DNA of 64,000 nt from an uncultured Clostridia bacterium (GTDB lineage: Bacteria > Bacillota > Clostridia > TANB77 > CAG-508). This document shows, piece after piece, positions 1-7,197 of this stretch (its first letter is position 1; the number at the start of each line of letters is the position of its first letter). The notes under the pieces are model-generated. The model ran no database searches. It saw only the letters and a program-made list of their open reading frames with translations, and was not told where the DNA came from. The stretch covers positions 1 through 64,000 of the forward strand of contig CAQPBJ010000006.1 of assembly GCA_948852945.1 (NCBI GenBank), written 5' to 3'. The translations under genes and the position numbers were made by a program.

Positions 1-160
1 AACAGAAAACTATCTGTTCTTTTATGTTATAATAAATTTAACAAATTACAATTTATATTTATGATTATATATAATTATTTGCCATTATAATTTTTCCTAG
101 ATTTTCTCCTAGACTATATGTAAGAATATTTAGTATTACTAATACTTTGCAGATTTTAGC
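1..160. other. Right end of a putative integrative element, with 12-bp-period arm repeat
   Basis: No gene is seen here. Bases 1-24 form a small hairpin followed by CTTTT that could terminate a gene lying to the left. At 96-101 and 108-113 the hexamer CCTAGA occurs twice with a 12-bp period, 52 bp before the tRNA-like core at 160. The same design, GTTAGA at 1671 and 1683, stands 52 bp before the second core at 1735. This looks like arm-type integrase sites next to an attachment core. The element itself would lie mostly left of the window. Confidence 0.45.
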
Positions 161-176
161 GAGGTTCACCTCGACC
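160..176 (+). repeat. Collapsed tRNA-Pro acceptor stem, putative att core, copy 1
   Basis: The 17 bases CGAGGTTCACCTCGACC keep both acceptor-stem strands of the tRNA-Pro at 3320 (CGAGGT and ACCTCG) plus ACC, with the whole tRNA body missing between them. What follows (ATAAAAGTACTGAAAACAGC) is the terminator of the intact tRNA almost base for base. It cannot fold as a tRNA. It is either an attachment-site copy left by an element that integrates in the tRNA 3' end, or a decayed tRNA duplicate. Confidence 0.6.
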
Positions 177-181
177 ATAAA

Positions 182-214
182 AGTACTGAAAACAGCAATT
201 TTCAGTACTTTTTG
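182..214 (+). terminator. tRNA-Pro-type terminator copy
   Basis: An 11-bp stem (AGTACTGAAAA with TTTTCAGTACT) is followed by a T run. It is nearly identical to the terminator after the intact tRNA-Pro at 3397-3432. Confidence 0.7.
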
Positions 215-240
215 TTTTTATTCCAAATTACTTAAATTAG

Positions 241-1482
241 TTACAAATCTAAGCTATTTGGATTTAATAGAAATTCTTGTATTCCCATTATTACAATTCC
301 ATCTTCGTTTCTCCATAATTTTATATCATCTTTAACAATTATTATCTTTTTAAAACTATCTCCTATATGATTTAAGGAGTTACATTCTTGCTTTGTTTTT
401 TCTGGTGTATCTAAATTTAATGCAACTTGTATATAATATCTTTTACTTCCCTGATTACATACAAAATCAACTTCTAATTGCTTTCGTTCTTGTCCTTTAC
501 GAACTTCAACAAGTCCTACGTCAACATTATAACCTCTAGTTATCAATTCATTATAAATAATATTCTCCATTAAATGATTTTCCTCTTGCTGTCTAAAGTT
601 TAGTCTAGCATTTCTTAATCCAATATCAGCAAAATAATATTTTTGAGGTGTTTGAATATATTTTTTTCCTTTTACATCATATCTTTCTACTCTTTCAATT
701 AAAAATGAATCTAATAAAAACTCAATATATGAAATAACGGTATTCTTTGATATATCAGTAGTACCACTACTAATAAAAGTATTATATATCTTTTGAGGAT
801 TAGTAAGAGAACCAACTGAAGATGATAAAATGTTTATTATAGTATCTAATACATCATCTTTACTTATATTATTTCTATCAATTATATCTTTTTTATATGT
901 TAAATTAAATAAACTTACTAAATAGTTACTTTTTTGTTCTTCTGTCTTTTGATTCAAAATTAATGGCATTCCACCATAAGTAATATATTCATTCCAAGCT
1001 TCATATTTATTTCCTTTATATGCACTTACAAATTCTTTAAATGACAATGGGAAAATTCTAATTTCATCTCCACGACCTCTAAATTCAGTTATAATATCAC
1101 TAGATAAAAATTTTGAATTACTTCCAGTAACATATACATCTAAATTTCTTTTATGCAAAAATCCATTTAATACAGCTTCAAAATTATTAACTTTTTGAAT
1201 TTCATCTATTAATACATAGTGCATTTTTTCATCTTTAATTTGACTTTTAACAAATAAATTTAATTCTTCAGGATTTAAATATTTACTATTTTCGATATCA
1301 TCTAAATCTATTTTTATTATGTGATCTCCAGTTACACCATTTTCTAATAAATGATTTTTGAAAATAGGGTCTAACATAAAAGATTTTCCACAACGTCTAA
1401 TCCCTGTTAAAATTTTTATTAAGCCATTTTCTTTTCGCATAACTAATTTATCTAAATAATCATTTCTTTGTATAATATCCAT
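241..1482 (-). CDS. AAA_14/DUF4143 family ATPase
   Basis: A 413-residue P-loop ATPase of the AAA_14 plus DUF4143 family, a common accessory protein whose cell function is mostly unknown. Walker A is GIRRCGKS near residue 30 and Walker B is YVLIDEIQ near residue 92. The C-terminal part has EVDFV and YYIQV, matching the degenerate PD-(D/E)xK-like fold usual in DUF4143. Length is normal. The start has AAAGGA a few bases upstream. It is the only gene between the two tRNA-derived cores at 160 and 1735, which suggests cargo of a small integrative cassette. Family call is firm; the role is not known. Confidence 0.85.
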   Translation of the reverse strand: MDIIQRNDYLDKLVMRKENGLIKILTGIRRCGKSFMLDPIFKNHLLENGVTGDHIIKIDLDDIENSKYLNPEELNLFVKSQIKDEKMHYVLIDEIQKVNNFEAVLNGFLHKRNLDVYVTGSNSKFLSSDIITEFRGRGDEIRIFPLSFKEFVSAYKGNKYEAWNEYITYGGMPLILNQKTEEQKSNYLVSLFNLTYKKDIIDRNNISKDDVLDTIINILSSSVGSLTNPQKIYNTFISSGTTDISKNTVISYIEFLLDSFLIERVERYDVKGKKYIQTPQKYYFADIGLRNARLNFRQQEENHLMENIIYNELITRGYNVDVGLVEVRKGQERKQLEVDFVCNQGSKRYYIQVALNLDTPEKTKQECNSLNHIGDSFKKIIIVKDDIKLWRNEDGIVIMGIQEFLLNPNSLDL

Positions 1483-1734
1483 AAAAATTTCCTTTCAAAG
1501 TTTTATTGAATTTTTTTGACAATTTAGGCATTTTTGTTCAATGAAATTATACATCTTTTTATTTTATAAATCAATACTGCATTAAACTTTTTTGTCATTT
1601 GTGGCAAAAATGTTCAATATGTATTTTAGTATATTCACATTATAATAATTTATTCATTATTATAATTTTTGTTAGATTTATTGTTAGAATTACAAATTAA
1701 AATTCCAGCAATATAGCGACTTTAAAGATATTTG
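1483..1734. other. Intergenic end of the ATPase cassette, with arm-type repeat
   Basis: No gene is seen. GTTAGA occurs at 1671-1676 and 1683-1688 (12-bp period), 52 bp before the core at 1735, the same geometry as 96/108 before 160. The minus-strand promoter of the ATPase gene should lie in 1490-1650, but I could not single out a convincing one in this AT-rich DNA. Confidence 0.45.
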
Positions 1735-1751
1735 CGAGGTTCACCTCGACC
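1735..1751 (+). repeat. Collapsed tRNA-Pro acceptor stem, putative att core, copy 2
   Basis: The same 17 bases as at 160-176, CGAGGTTCACCTCGACC, continuing identically through ATAAAAG. The downstream hairpin has diverged in sequence but keeps its shape. Together with copy 1 it forms a direct repeat around a 1.57-kb segment holding one ATPase gene. Confidence 0.6.
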
Positions 1752-1766
1752 ATAAAAGATGAAAAA

Positions 1767-1800
1767 AGTGTTGAAAATAGTAACTTTCAACACTTTGTTT
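1767..1800 (+). terminator. Terminator-like hairpin after att copy 2
   Basis: A 10-bp stem (AGTGTTGAAA with TTTCAACACT) is followed by TTGTTT. It is the counterpart of the hairpins after copy 1 and after the intact tRNA-Pro. Confidence 0.55.
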
Positions 1801-1812
1801 AAGATAAAATAT

Positions 1813-1854
1813 AAAAATAGGAGTGAATGCTTCTCAGCATCCACTCCTATTTTT
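1813..1854. terminator. Bidirectional terminator
   Basis: The strong stem AAAAATAGGAGTG with CACTCCTATTTTT, with an inner ATGCT/AGCAT stem, stands just downstream of the minus-strand membrane protein gene. T runs exist on both strands. Confidence 0.8.
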
Positions 1855-1896
1855 AAAACAATTGCTTTGCATAAATAGTTTTCTTACAAATTACTT

Positions 1897-3009
1897 TTAT
1901 TCTTGTATTGTTACCCAATGCCAGCCTAAATCATCTTCAGAAGTTAAGATATCAGTACCTTCTCGATATGCAGAATATTTTCGGATATCATTAGGAACAA
2001 TCATGCGCATCATCCCATCAGTATTTTCGAAAATATAGCAACAGGCATAATTCATTTTGGCGAAATAATAGGTATTATATGACTGGAAAACATCCATATA
2101 TTCATCATCTGATACATTTTTAACTTCTTCTGCAGTAACAGTTGCGACTTCAATGCAAATAAATTCTTCTTTTCCATTATTGTCTACAACATATGGCATA
2201 TACAGCTTATCTATATAGTCATCAGATTTTGCAAGTACCATAATTCCATCATAAAATCCTAATATTTCATCAGGCAAAATAACTGCCTCACCAACAATGG
2301 CATTATCTTTGTAAGCAGAGACTGTTCGCATATCTTCACTTATAGCAAATATGTAGCCTCGTTTGGCGTCTTCGCTTATATACTTGCCATCAGCAGAAAA
2401 AGGAACACCTGGGTTAAGCGTCAGCACCTCTTTAACGATACTTTCTTCGGTCTTTCCGAGAGTAATACGCCTGAATTCATCATTCCAGTATCCGTATATT
2501 ACGATATTTTCTCCTGATGAATATATAGAGAAATTGTTTAGCGACCAACCAAGCTCCATATTGACCATAATTTCTAACTCATCCCGCATAAACTCCGGAT
2601 CAACATATATTTTGTTTTCACCAAAAGAATATTCAACACCATCATAGTTGAGTAAGGATGCTTTATCATAGTCTGATGAGATAAAGCTCGGTACATCTTC
2701 TGAATCCCATGCAAAGTCACGACTGCTGATAGGATCCGCAGAAAACTGTTCTACTGTAAGTTCTTTTTTCTGCTCCATGAATTTTAAGGGCCTATTAAAG
2801 GGAAAGTTATAAAACTTACGACCTACATATGTACCAATTATAAAAACAATAATAATCAGTACCATCTGCACCAAAAAACGTAACGTTGAAACTAATTTTC
2901 TTTTGGTAACAGAGCTATTGTTGTGGTTATCAGTTGCAGTTCCGTTCTGATTAAGTGCTTTTTCAGCAGTATCTTCACTGCTATTAGATGAATTGATTTC
3001 TTTTTCCAT
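1897..3009 (-). CDS. Single-pass membrane protein of unknown function
   Basis: A 370-residue protein I do not recognise. Residues 1-42 are polar and Ser/Asn-rich. One hydrophobic segment (LVQMVLIIIVFIIGTYVG) follows at about 46-64, then a large, probably extracytoplasmic domain rich in short beta-like stretches and aromatic residues. No catalytic motif was found. The start has GGAGAG close upstream. The coding sequence is visibly richer in G and C than the neighbouring housekeeping genes and uses codons such as CGC and CTG rarely seen around it, suggesting arrival from another genome. It sits alone between att copy 2 and the tRNA-Pro gene. Confidence 0.6.
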   Translation of the reverse strand: MEKEINSSNSSEDTAEKALNQNGTATDNHNNSSVTKRKLVSTLRFLVQMVLIIIVFIIGTYVGRKFYNFPFNRPLKFMEQKKELTVEQFSADPISSRDFAWDSEDVPSFISSDYDKASLLNYDGVEYSFGENKIYVDPEFMRDELEIMVNMELGWSLNNFSIYSSGENIVIYGYWNDEFRRITLGKTEESIVKEVLTLNPGVPFSADGKYISEDAKRGYIFAISEDMRTVSAYKDNAIVGEAVILPDEILGFYDGIMVLAKSDDYIDKLYMPYVVDNNGKEEFICIEVATVTAEEVKNVSDDEYMDVFQSYNTYYFAKMNYACCYIFENTDGMMRMIVPNDIRKYSAYREGTDILTSEDDLGWHWVTIQE

Positions 3010-3273
3010 AGTCTCTCTCCTTATTTTCTCTGCATTCTTTTAGATAATTCATTAATATTCAGTTGTAAATTTGTAAAATCACTATCCTCCTTTCATCAAA
3101 ATAGAAATTTCCTACTTCGTTATATAATTTATTGCACGGATTAAAATTATACTATATTTTTACCATAATATCAACTAAAAGCAAGCATAATGAGGATTAA
3201 GCAAGTTTAAATTAAAATAAAAAAAGGATGAGATGAGTAAAACAAGAAAAAATACTGAAATTAAAATAAAAAC
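3010..3273. other. Intergenic region, nothing recognised
   Basis: AT-rich spacer between the start of the minus-strand membrane protein and the tRNA-Pro promoter. It must hold the promoter of that minus-strand gene, but no clear pair of boxes stands out. Confidence 0.4.
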
Positions 3274-3302
3274 TTGAAATTATAAAAATATTGTGCTAAT
3301 AT
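3274..3302 (+). promoter_or_regulatory. tRNA-Pro promoter
   Basis: TTGAAA (3274-3279), a 17-bp spacer and TAATAT (3297-3302) with an upstream TGC (extended -10). The tRNA begins 18 bp further on. Confidence 0.8.
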
Positions 3303-3319
3303 ATATAAGTATCTAAATT

Positions 3320-3395
3320 CGAGGTGTAGCGCAGTTGGTAGCGCGCGTGGTTTGGGACCATGAGGTCGCAGGTTCGATCCCTGTCACCTCGACCA
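3320..3395 (+). tRNA. tRNA-Pro (anticodon TGG)
   Basis: 76 bases folding as a full cloverleaf with encoded CCA. The acceptor stem is CGAGGTG with CACCTCG. The anticodon stem CGTGG/CCATG carries loop TTTGGGA with anticodon TGG at 3353-3355. The T arm has GGTTCGATCC. A good promoter lies upstream and a terminator directly downstream. Its 3' end matches the partial copies at 160 and 1735, so it is the likely target of a family of integrative elements. Confidence 0.97.
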
Positions 3396-3396
3396 T

Positions 3397-3432
3397 AAAA
3401 GTACTGAAAACAGCAGTTTTCAGTACTTTTTG
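3397..3432 (+). terminator. tRNA-Pro terminator
   Basis: A 14-bp stem (AAAAGTACTGAAAA with TTTTCAGTACTTTT) with a T-rich tail follows the tRNA directly. Confidence 0.85.
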
Positions 3433-3560
3433 TTTTTGTTCAAAATTATTAAATAATATCTTTAAATACTTTCAACAGCATTATTTAAAATATATTTTGT
3501 AATTAAAACTTATGATATAATATCCATAGACAAATAGTAATTTGTAGAGGAGAATATGCA

Positions 3561-4121
3561 ATGGATAGTATATTAGAATTTGCTAATAGAGAAGAATTTA
3601 GAAAATGGTTATCTGAAAATTGTTTATCAAATAATGGTGTTTGGCTTTTATTTAGAAAATCTGGAGAACCAAAGACAATAAAAGCAAGTGAAGCACTTGA
3701 AGAAGCTCTTTGTTTTGGCTGGATTGATGGTCAGATAGAGAGCATAGATAATAAAACCTATAAAAAATATTTTTCTATGCGTAGAGATAAAAGTAAATGG
3801 TCCGAAAAAAATAAAAACTTAACTAAAGTTCTTGAAGAAAAAGGAATTATGACTGAATATGGTAGAAAGAAAATAGAAGAAGCAAAATCTAATGGACAAT
3901 GGAATGCTCCAAAATCCTTAGAAATTACAGAAGAACATATCAAAGAACTATCAATTATATTAAAAAAATATGAACTAGCATATAAAAATTTTCAGTCAAT
4001 GTCTCCATCGATAAAGAAAACCTATACTAAAGCATACTTTGATGCTAAAACAGAAGATGGAAGAAAAAATAGAATTGCTTGGATGGTAGATAGACTTAAT
4101 AAAAATTTGAAACCAATGTAA
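3561..4121 (+). CDS. YdeI/OmpD-associated family protein
   Basis: A 186-residue cytoplasmic protein matching the YdeI family (COG4430, also named bacteriocin-protection protein). Family marks seen are NGVWLLFRKSG near residue 25, EEALCFGWIDGQ near residue 48, and the basic stretch around SMRRDKSKWSEKN followed by a helical C-terminus. The biochemical role of this family is not established. GAGGAG stands before the ATG, and an extended -10 box (TGATATAAT, to 3522) lies upstream. The next gene, a small ferredoxin, starts 37 bp later and may be co-transcribed. Confidence 0.8.
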   Translation: MDSILEFANREEFRKWLSENCLSNNGVWLLFRKSGEPKTIKASEALEEALCFGWIDGQIESIDNKTYKKYFSMRRDKSKWSEKNKNLTKVLEEKGIMTEYGRKKIEEAKSNGQWNAPKSLEITEEHIKELSIILKKYELAYKNFQSMSPSIKKTYTKAYFDAKTEDGRKNRIAWMVDRLNKNLKPM

Positions 4122-4158
4122 TAATATATAAATTACAAATTGTCAAGGAGATAAATTT

Positions 4159-4347
4159 ATGGAAAGAAAATTAAAAATAATAGTAGAAAAGTGTCCTCAA
4201 GATCATAAATGTCCTGCTATAAAGGTTTGCCCAGTTGGGGCATTAAGCCAGAAAGACTTAGGAGCACCTAAAATAGATTACAGTAAATGTATAAAATGCG
4301 GCAAATGTTCAAATTTTTGCCCTAAAAAAGCATTAGTATTAGAATAA
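4159..4347 (+). CDS. Small 4Fe-4S-cluster ferredoxin-like protein
   Basis: A 62-residue protein with a bacterial-type two-cluster ferredoxin pattern. One group of cysteines lies in CPQDHKCPAIKVCPVGAL and the second is CIKCGKCSNFCP, the canonical CxxCxxCxxxCP motif. The first group has irregular spacing (C-x5-C-x5-CP), so it may bind an altered cluster or just one fourth ligand. It is a probable soluble electron carrier; redox partner unknown. AAGGAG precedes the ATG. A MerR regulator gene follows after 29 bp. Confidence 0.85.
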   Translation: MERKLKIIVEKCPQDHKCPAIKVCPVGALSQKDLGAPKIDYSKCIKCGKCSNFCPKKALVLE

Positions 4348-4376
4348 AAAAATATTCTATAGGAGATATAATCATT

Positions 4377-5183
4377 ATGAATAAAAAATTTTTACATTTA
4401 ACAACAGCACAATTCGCAAAATTACATAATATTAATAAATGTACATTGCACTATTATGATGAAATAGGTCTATTTTCTCCAAATAATAAAGGAGAAAACA
4501 ATTATAGATATTATGATGCATTACAAAGCATAGAATTTGAGTATATCCGCATGTTCAAAGAATTAAATATGAGTATAGAAGAAATTAAAAAATATACAGC
4601 AAAACCAAATGCAAAAGATTTCATTACAATTATAGACAAAAAGAATATCGAAATAGAAGAGCAAATTACAAAATTAAAAAAGATACAAAACTTGCTTAAG
4701 AATAAAAAAGAACAATTATTACTTAGTAACGAAAAAGAGAATATGACAATTGAAATCGTTCAATGTGAGCAAGAAGAACTACTGACAGCACAATTTGCTT
4801 TTAAAGACGAAGATCTTCAAAGATTGTTTTCATATATGAAAGAAACGTGGGGAATAGAGCAATGTAGAGCAGGGGTAGGAAGCTATATATCTTTAGAAAA
4901 AGTAAAAAATAAAAACTTTGAAGAATATGATGGATTATTTACTCCAAGTTTAAGTAAGAACAAAAATACTTTAATAAGAGCTAAAAGAAAATATTTATGT
5001 GGATATATAAAAGGTAAATGGGATAATTTGCCTAAAATGTATGAAAAAATGTTAGAATATGCACAAAAAAATCAATTACAATTAACAGGATATGCTTACG
5101 AAATAGGATTAAATGATTTTGCAATTTCTAATGAAAATGAATATGTTACACAAATTTTAATAAAAATTAAAAACAATACTTGA
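4377..5183 (+). CDS. MerR family regulator with GyrI-like effector domain
   Basis: A 268-residue two-domain regulator. The N-terminal MerR winged helix covers about 1-75, with TLHYYDEIGLFSP and YRYYD typical of the family. A coiled-coil dimerisation helix covers about 85-120, and a GyrI/AraC-type effector-binding domain about 125-268. That is the layout of drug-sensing activators such as BmrR. Its TGA stop overlaps the -35 box of a promoter with a 19-bp spacer (5180-5210), the spacing MerR proteins act on, in front of a GNAT acetyltransferase gene. It therefore probably activates that gene; the ligand is unknown. Confidence 0.88.
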   Translation: MNKKFLHLTTAQFAKLHNINKCTLHYYDEIGLFSPNNKGENNYRYYDALQSIEFEYIRMFKELNMSIEEIKKYTAKPNAKDFITIIDKKNIEIEEQITKLKKIQNLLKNKKEQLLLSNEKENMTIEIVQCEQEELLTAQFAFKDEDLQRLFSYMKETWGIEQCRAGVGSYISLEKVKNKNFEEYDGLFTPSLSKNKNTLIRAKRKYLCGYIKGKWDNLPKMYEKMLEYAQKNQLQLTGYAYEIGLNDFAISNENEYVTQILIKIKNNT

Positions 5184-5210
5184 CTTTACATTTACTGTAT
5201 ACTTTATACT
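5180..5210 (+). promoter_or_regulatory. MerR-type promoter with 19-bp spacer
   Basis: TTGACT (5180-5185) and TATACT (5205-5210) are both near consensus but stand 19 bp apart, the over-long spacing typical of promoters activated by MerR-family twisting. The -35 box overlaps the stop codon of the upstream merR-like gene, and the GNAT start follows at 5236. Confidence 0.75.
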
Positions 5211-5235
5211 GGAAAACAGAAAAGGAGTGTATTGT

Positions 5236-5871
5236 ATGGAAAAAGAAATAATATTTAGAGAATTCCAAAAAGAAGATTCAAAAATAATAGAGGAAATTAT
5301 AATAGAGGCATGGAATTATAATCAGCTTTGTTCCCCTAAAACAGCACATAAAATGGCAAAGGTGTTTTTAAGTAGTTGCTTAACTAATCAAACTTATACA
5401 CAAGTAGCTTTATTAAATAACCAACCAATTGGAGTTATAATGGCAAAAGATAGTAAATCACATAAATGTCCGCTAAAATATAAAATAAAGCAAGCAAATG
5501 CAATTATATCACTATATTTATCTAAAGAAGGAAGAGAAACGTCAAAGATTTTTTCAAGTGTAAGCGAAATAGATAAAGAACTTTTAAAAGAAAGCCAAAA
5601 AGAATATGAAGGAGAATTGGCATTTTTTGCAATATCCAGCCAAGCTAGAGGTCATGGAATCGGTAAAAAAATGTTTAGCGATGTGCTAGACTATATGAAA
5701 TCAAAAGACGTTAATAATTTTTATTTATTTACAGATACAACATGCAATTATGGATTTTATGAGCACCAAGGAATGACTAGACGTAATGAAAAATCACAAA
5801 GCTTTTTAATTAAAGGAAAAGAAACTAAAATGACATTTTTTATATATGATTATTGTACTAATAAATCATAA
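5236..5871 (+). CDS. GNAT family N-acetyltransferase
   Basis: A 211-residue GNAT protein. The acetyl-CoA binding loop is seen as ARGHGIGKKMF (the Q/RxxGxG/A signature) near residue 138, followed by the beta5/alpha4 region NFYLFTDTTCNYGFYEHQGM. I start at ATG 5236 because AAAGGAG lies 8 bp upstream; an in-frame GTG at 5227 overlaps that site. It is the sole clear target of the MerR-type promoter just upstream, so it may acetylate the drug or metabolite that the MerR protein senses. The substrate cannot be predicted. Confidence 0.85.
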   Translation: MEKEIIFREFQKEDSKIIEEIIIEAWNYNQLCSPKTAHKMAKVFLSSCLTNQTYTQVALLNNQPIGVIMAKDSKSHKCPLKYKIKQANAIISLYLSKEGRETSKIFSSVSEIDKELLKESQKEYEGELAFFAISSQARGHGIGKKMFSDVLDYMKSKDVNNFYLFTDTTCNYGFYEHQGMTRRNEKSQSFLIKGKETKMTFFIYDYCTNKS

Positions 5872-5946
5872 GAAATGTGATATTTATAAAAAATCTGTAA
5901 CAAAAAGAAAGTTAAAAGCACTAAATAAGTGAAAGGGGAAAATGTT

Positions 5947-6441
5947 ATGCAGGATATTGACCAAATATATGAAAAATATGGCAAAATTGTTTATAAATAT
6001 GTATTCTGCTTAACTGGAAATGAAGATACAACTGAAGAAATAGTTCAAGACACTTTTTTAGTAGCTATTAAAGATATAAATAAATTTAGAGGTGAATGCA
6101 AAGTATCAACATGGCTATGTCAAATTAGCAAATACATATGGTATAAGAAATTAAAAAATGAAAAACTAAAAAAAGAAATATCTTTAGATGAATTAGAAAA
6201 TACATTACTTATAGAAGAAACAATAGAAGAAAATCTTCTTAATAAAGAAAAAAAGATGCAATTGTTTAAAAAGATACAAAATTTTGATGAAGATACTAGA
6301 AATGTAATGTATTTACGAATATTGGGTAATTTTGAATATACTGAAATTGCTGACATATTAAATAAAACATCAAATTGGGCAAGAGTTGTATTTTTTCGAG
6401 GTAAGCAAAAATTGAAGGAGGAGCTAAAAAATGAAAAATGA
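5947..6441 (+). CDS. ECF-type RNA polymerase sigma factor
   Basis: A 164-residue extracytoplasmic-function sigma factor. Region 2 is seen as IYEKYGKIVYKYVFCLTGN through EEIVQDTFLVA and STWLCQISKY. Region 4 is RNVMYLRILGNFEYTEIADI followed by the recognition helix NKTSNWARVVFFRGKQKLKE. ATG 5947 is chosen for the GGGGAA site upstream; GTG 5929 is an alternative. The gene overlaps the anti-sigma gene by 11 bp. A TGTAAC at 5896-5901 resembles ECF -35 boxes and could allow self-activation, but no firm -10 was found. Confidence 0.88.
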   Translation: MQDIDQIYEKYGKIVYKYVFCLTGNEDTTEEIVQDTFLVAIKDINKFRGECKVSTWLCQISKYIWYKKLKNEKLKKEISLDELENTLLIEETIEENLLNKEKKMQLFKKIQNFDEDTRNVMYLRILGNFEYTEIADILNKTSNWARVVFFRGKQKLKEELKNEK

Positions 6442-7069
6442 ATGTGATATTATTACAGATTTATTGTTTGGATATAAAGATGACATTTTAAGCGATTCAT
6501 CTAAAGATTTAGTTGAAGAACATCTAAAAAGATGTGAAAAATGTCAAAAAAATTTAGAAGAAATACAACAAGAAAATAATGAAAAAGATTCAACAAAAGA
6601 TATTGATGTATTTAAAAAAATTAATAAGAAAATAAATAAAAAAAACATGATAATAGTAAGCTTTTTTATAATTTTAATAATTATAATTTTATTTAATATC
6701 CAAGTATATAAAAATTATAAATCAGTTGCTTCTACGATGGAAATATACTTAAATGATGAGATAACAGATGAACAAATTGAAGATATTAAAAATAAAATAA
6801 TTGAAAAAAGTGAAAATTTAGAAATGGAATATGTTTCAAAAGAAAAAGCGTTAGAAAGATTCAAAAACAACTTAAAAGAAGATAAAGATTTATTAAATGA
6901 TTATAATAATGAGAATAACCCTATACCAGCTTCTATTGAGATAAAAACAACTGCAGAAATTCAAAAAATAGTAGATAGTATACAAGATATGCCGGGAATA
7001 GAACAGATAACAACACATATAAATTCTAACCCATATGAATTGTATATACAAAAATTATTGGAAAAATAG
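6431..7069 (+). CDS. Anti-sigma factor with FtsX-like extracellular domain
   Basis: A 212-residue membrane protein with an unusual layout. Residues 1-45 form a zinc-binding anti-sigma domain (Cys5, then HLKRCEKC, the HxxxCxxC of ZAS proteins). One membrane segment lies at about 73-91. The outer domain (about 100-200) reads like the extracellular domain of the cell-division protein FtsX: MEIYLNDEITDEQIEDIK, YVSKEKALERFKNNL, NPIPASIEIK and DMPGIEQI all align in order. In FtsX that domain contacts peptidoglycan hydrolases. The inference is that this protein holds the ECF sigma factor at the membrane and responds to a wall or division signal. It is translationally coupled to the sigma gene. Confidence 0.85.
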   Translation: MKNECDIITDLLFGYKDDILSDSSKDLVEEHLKRCEKCQKNLEEIQQENNEKDSTKDIDVFKKINKKINKKNMIIVSFFIILIIIILFNIQVYKNYKSVASTMEIYLNDEITDEQIEDIKNKIIEKSENLEMEYVSKEKALERFKNNLKEDKDLLNDYNNENNPIPASIEIKTTAEIQKIVDSIQDMPGIEQITTHINSNPYELYIQKLLEK

Positions 7070-7074
7070 TTAAT

Positions 7075-7115
7075 TAAAAAATATAGATTAATTTTAATAA
7101 TTAATCTATATTTTT
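7075..7115 (+). terminator. Terminator after the sigma/anti-sigma pair
   Basis: A perfect stem (AAAATATAGATTAAT with ATTAATCTATATTTT) followed by a run of T. Confidence 0.85.
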
Positions 7116-7129
7116 TTTGAAAAAGAGTA

Positions 7130-7158
7130 TTGACAACAAATTATAAATTTTCTAAACT
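7130..7158 (+). promoter_or_regulatory. nadD-nadE promoter
   Basis: TTGACA (7130-7135), a 17-bp spacer and TAAACT (7153-7158), 40 bp before the nadD start. This marks a new operon after the terminator at 7075. Confidence 0.7.
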
Positions 7159-7197
7159 TTACTTAATAAAATGCAAAGCTACAAGGAGCAATAAGTT

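Noticed and set aside
1735..3395. Second complete att-flanked cassette holding the 370-residue membrane protein
   Set aside because: The right side is an intact tRNA gene with its own promoter rather than a core preceded by arm repeats, so the geometry seen for the first cassette is missing.
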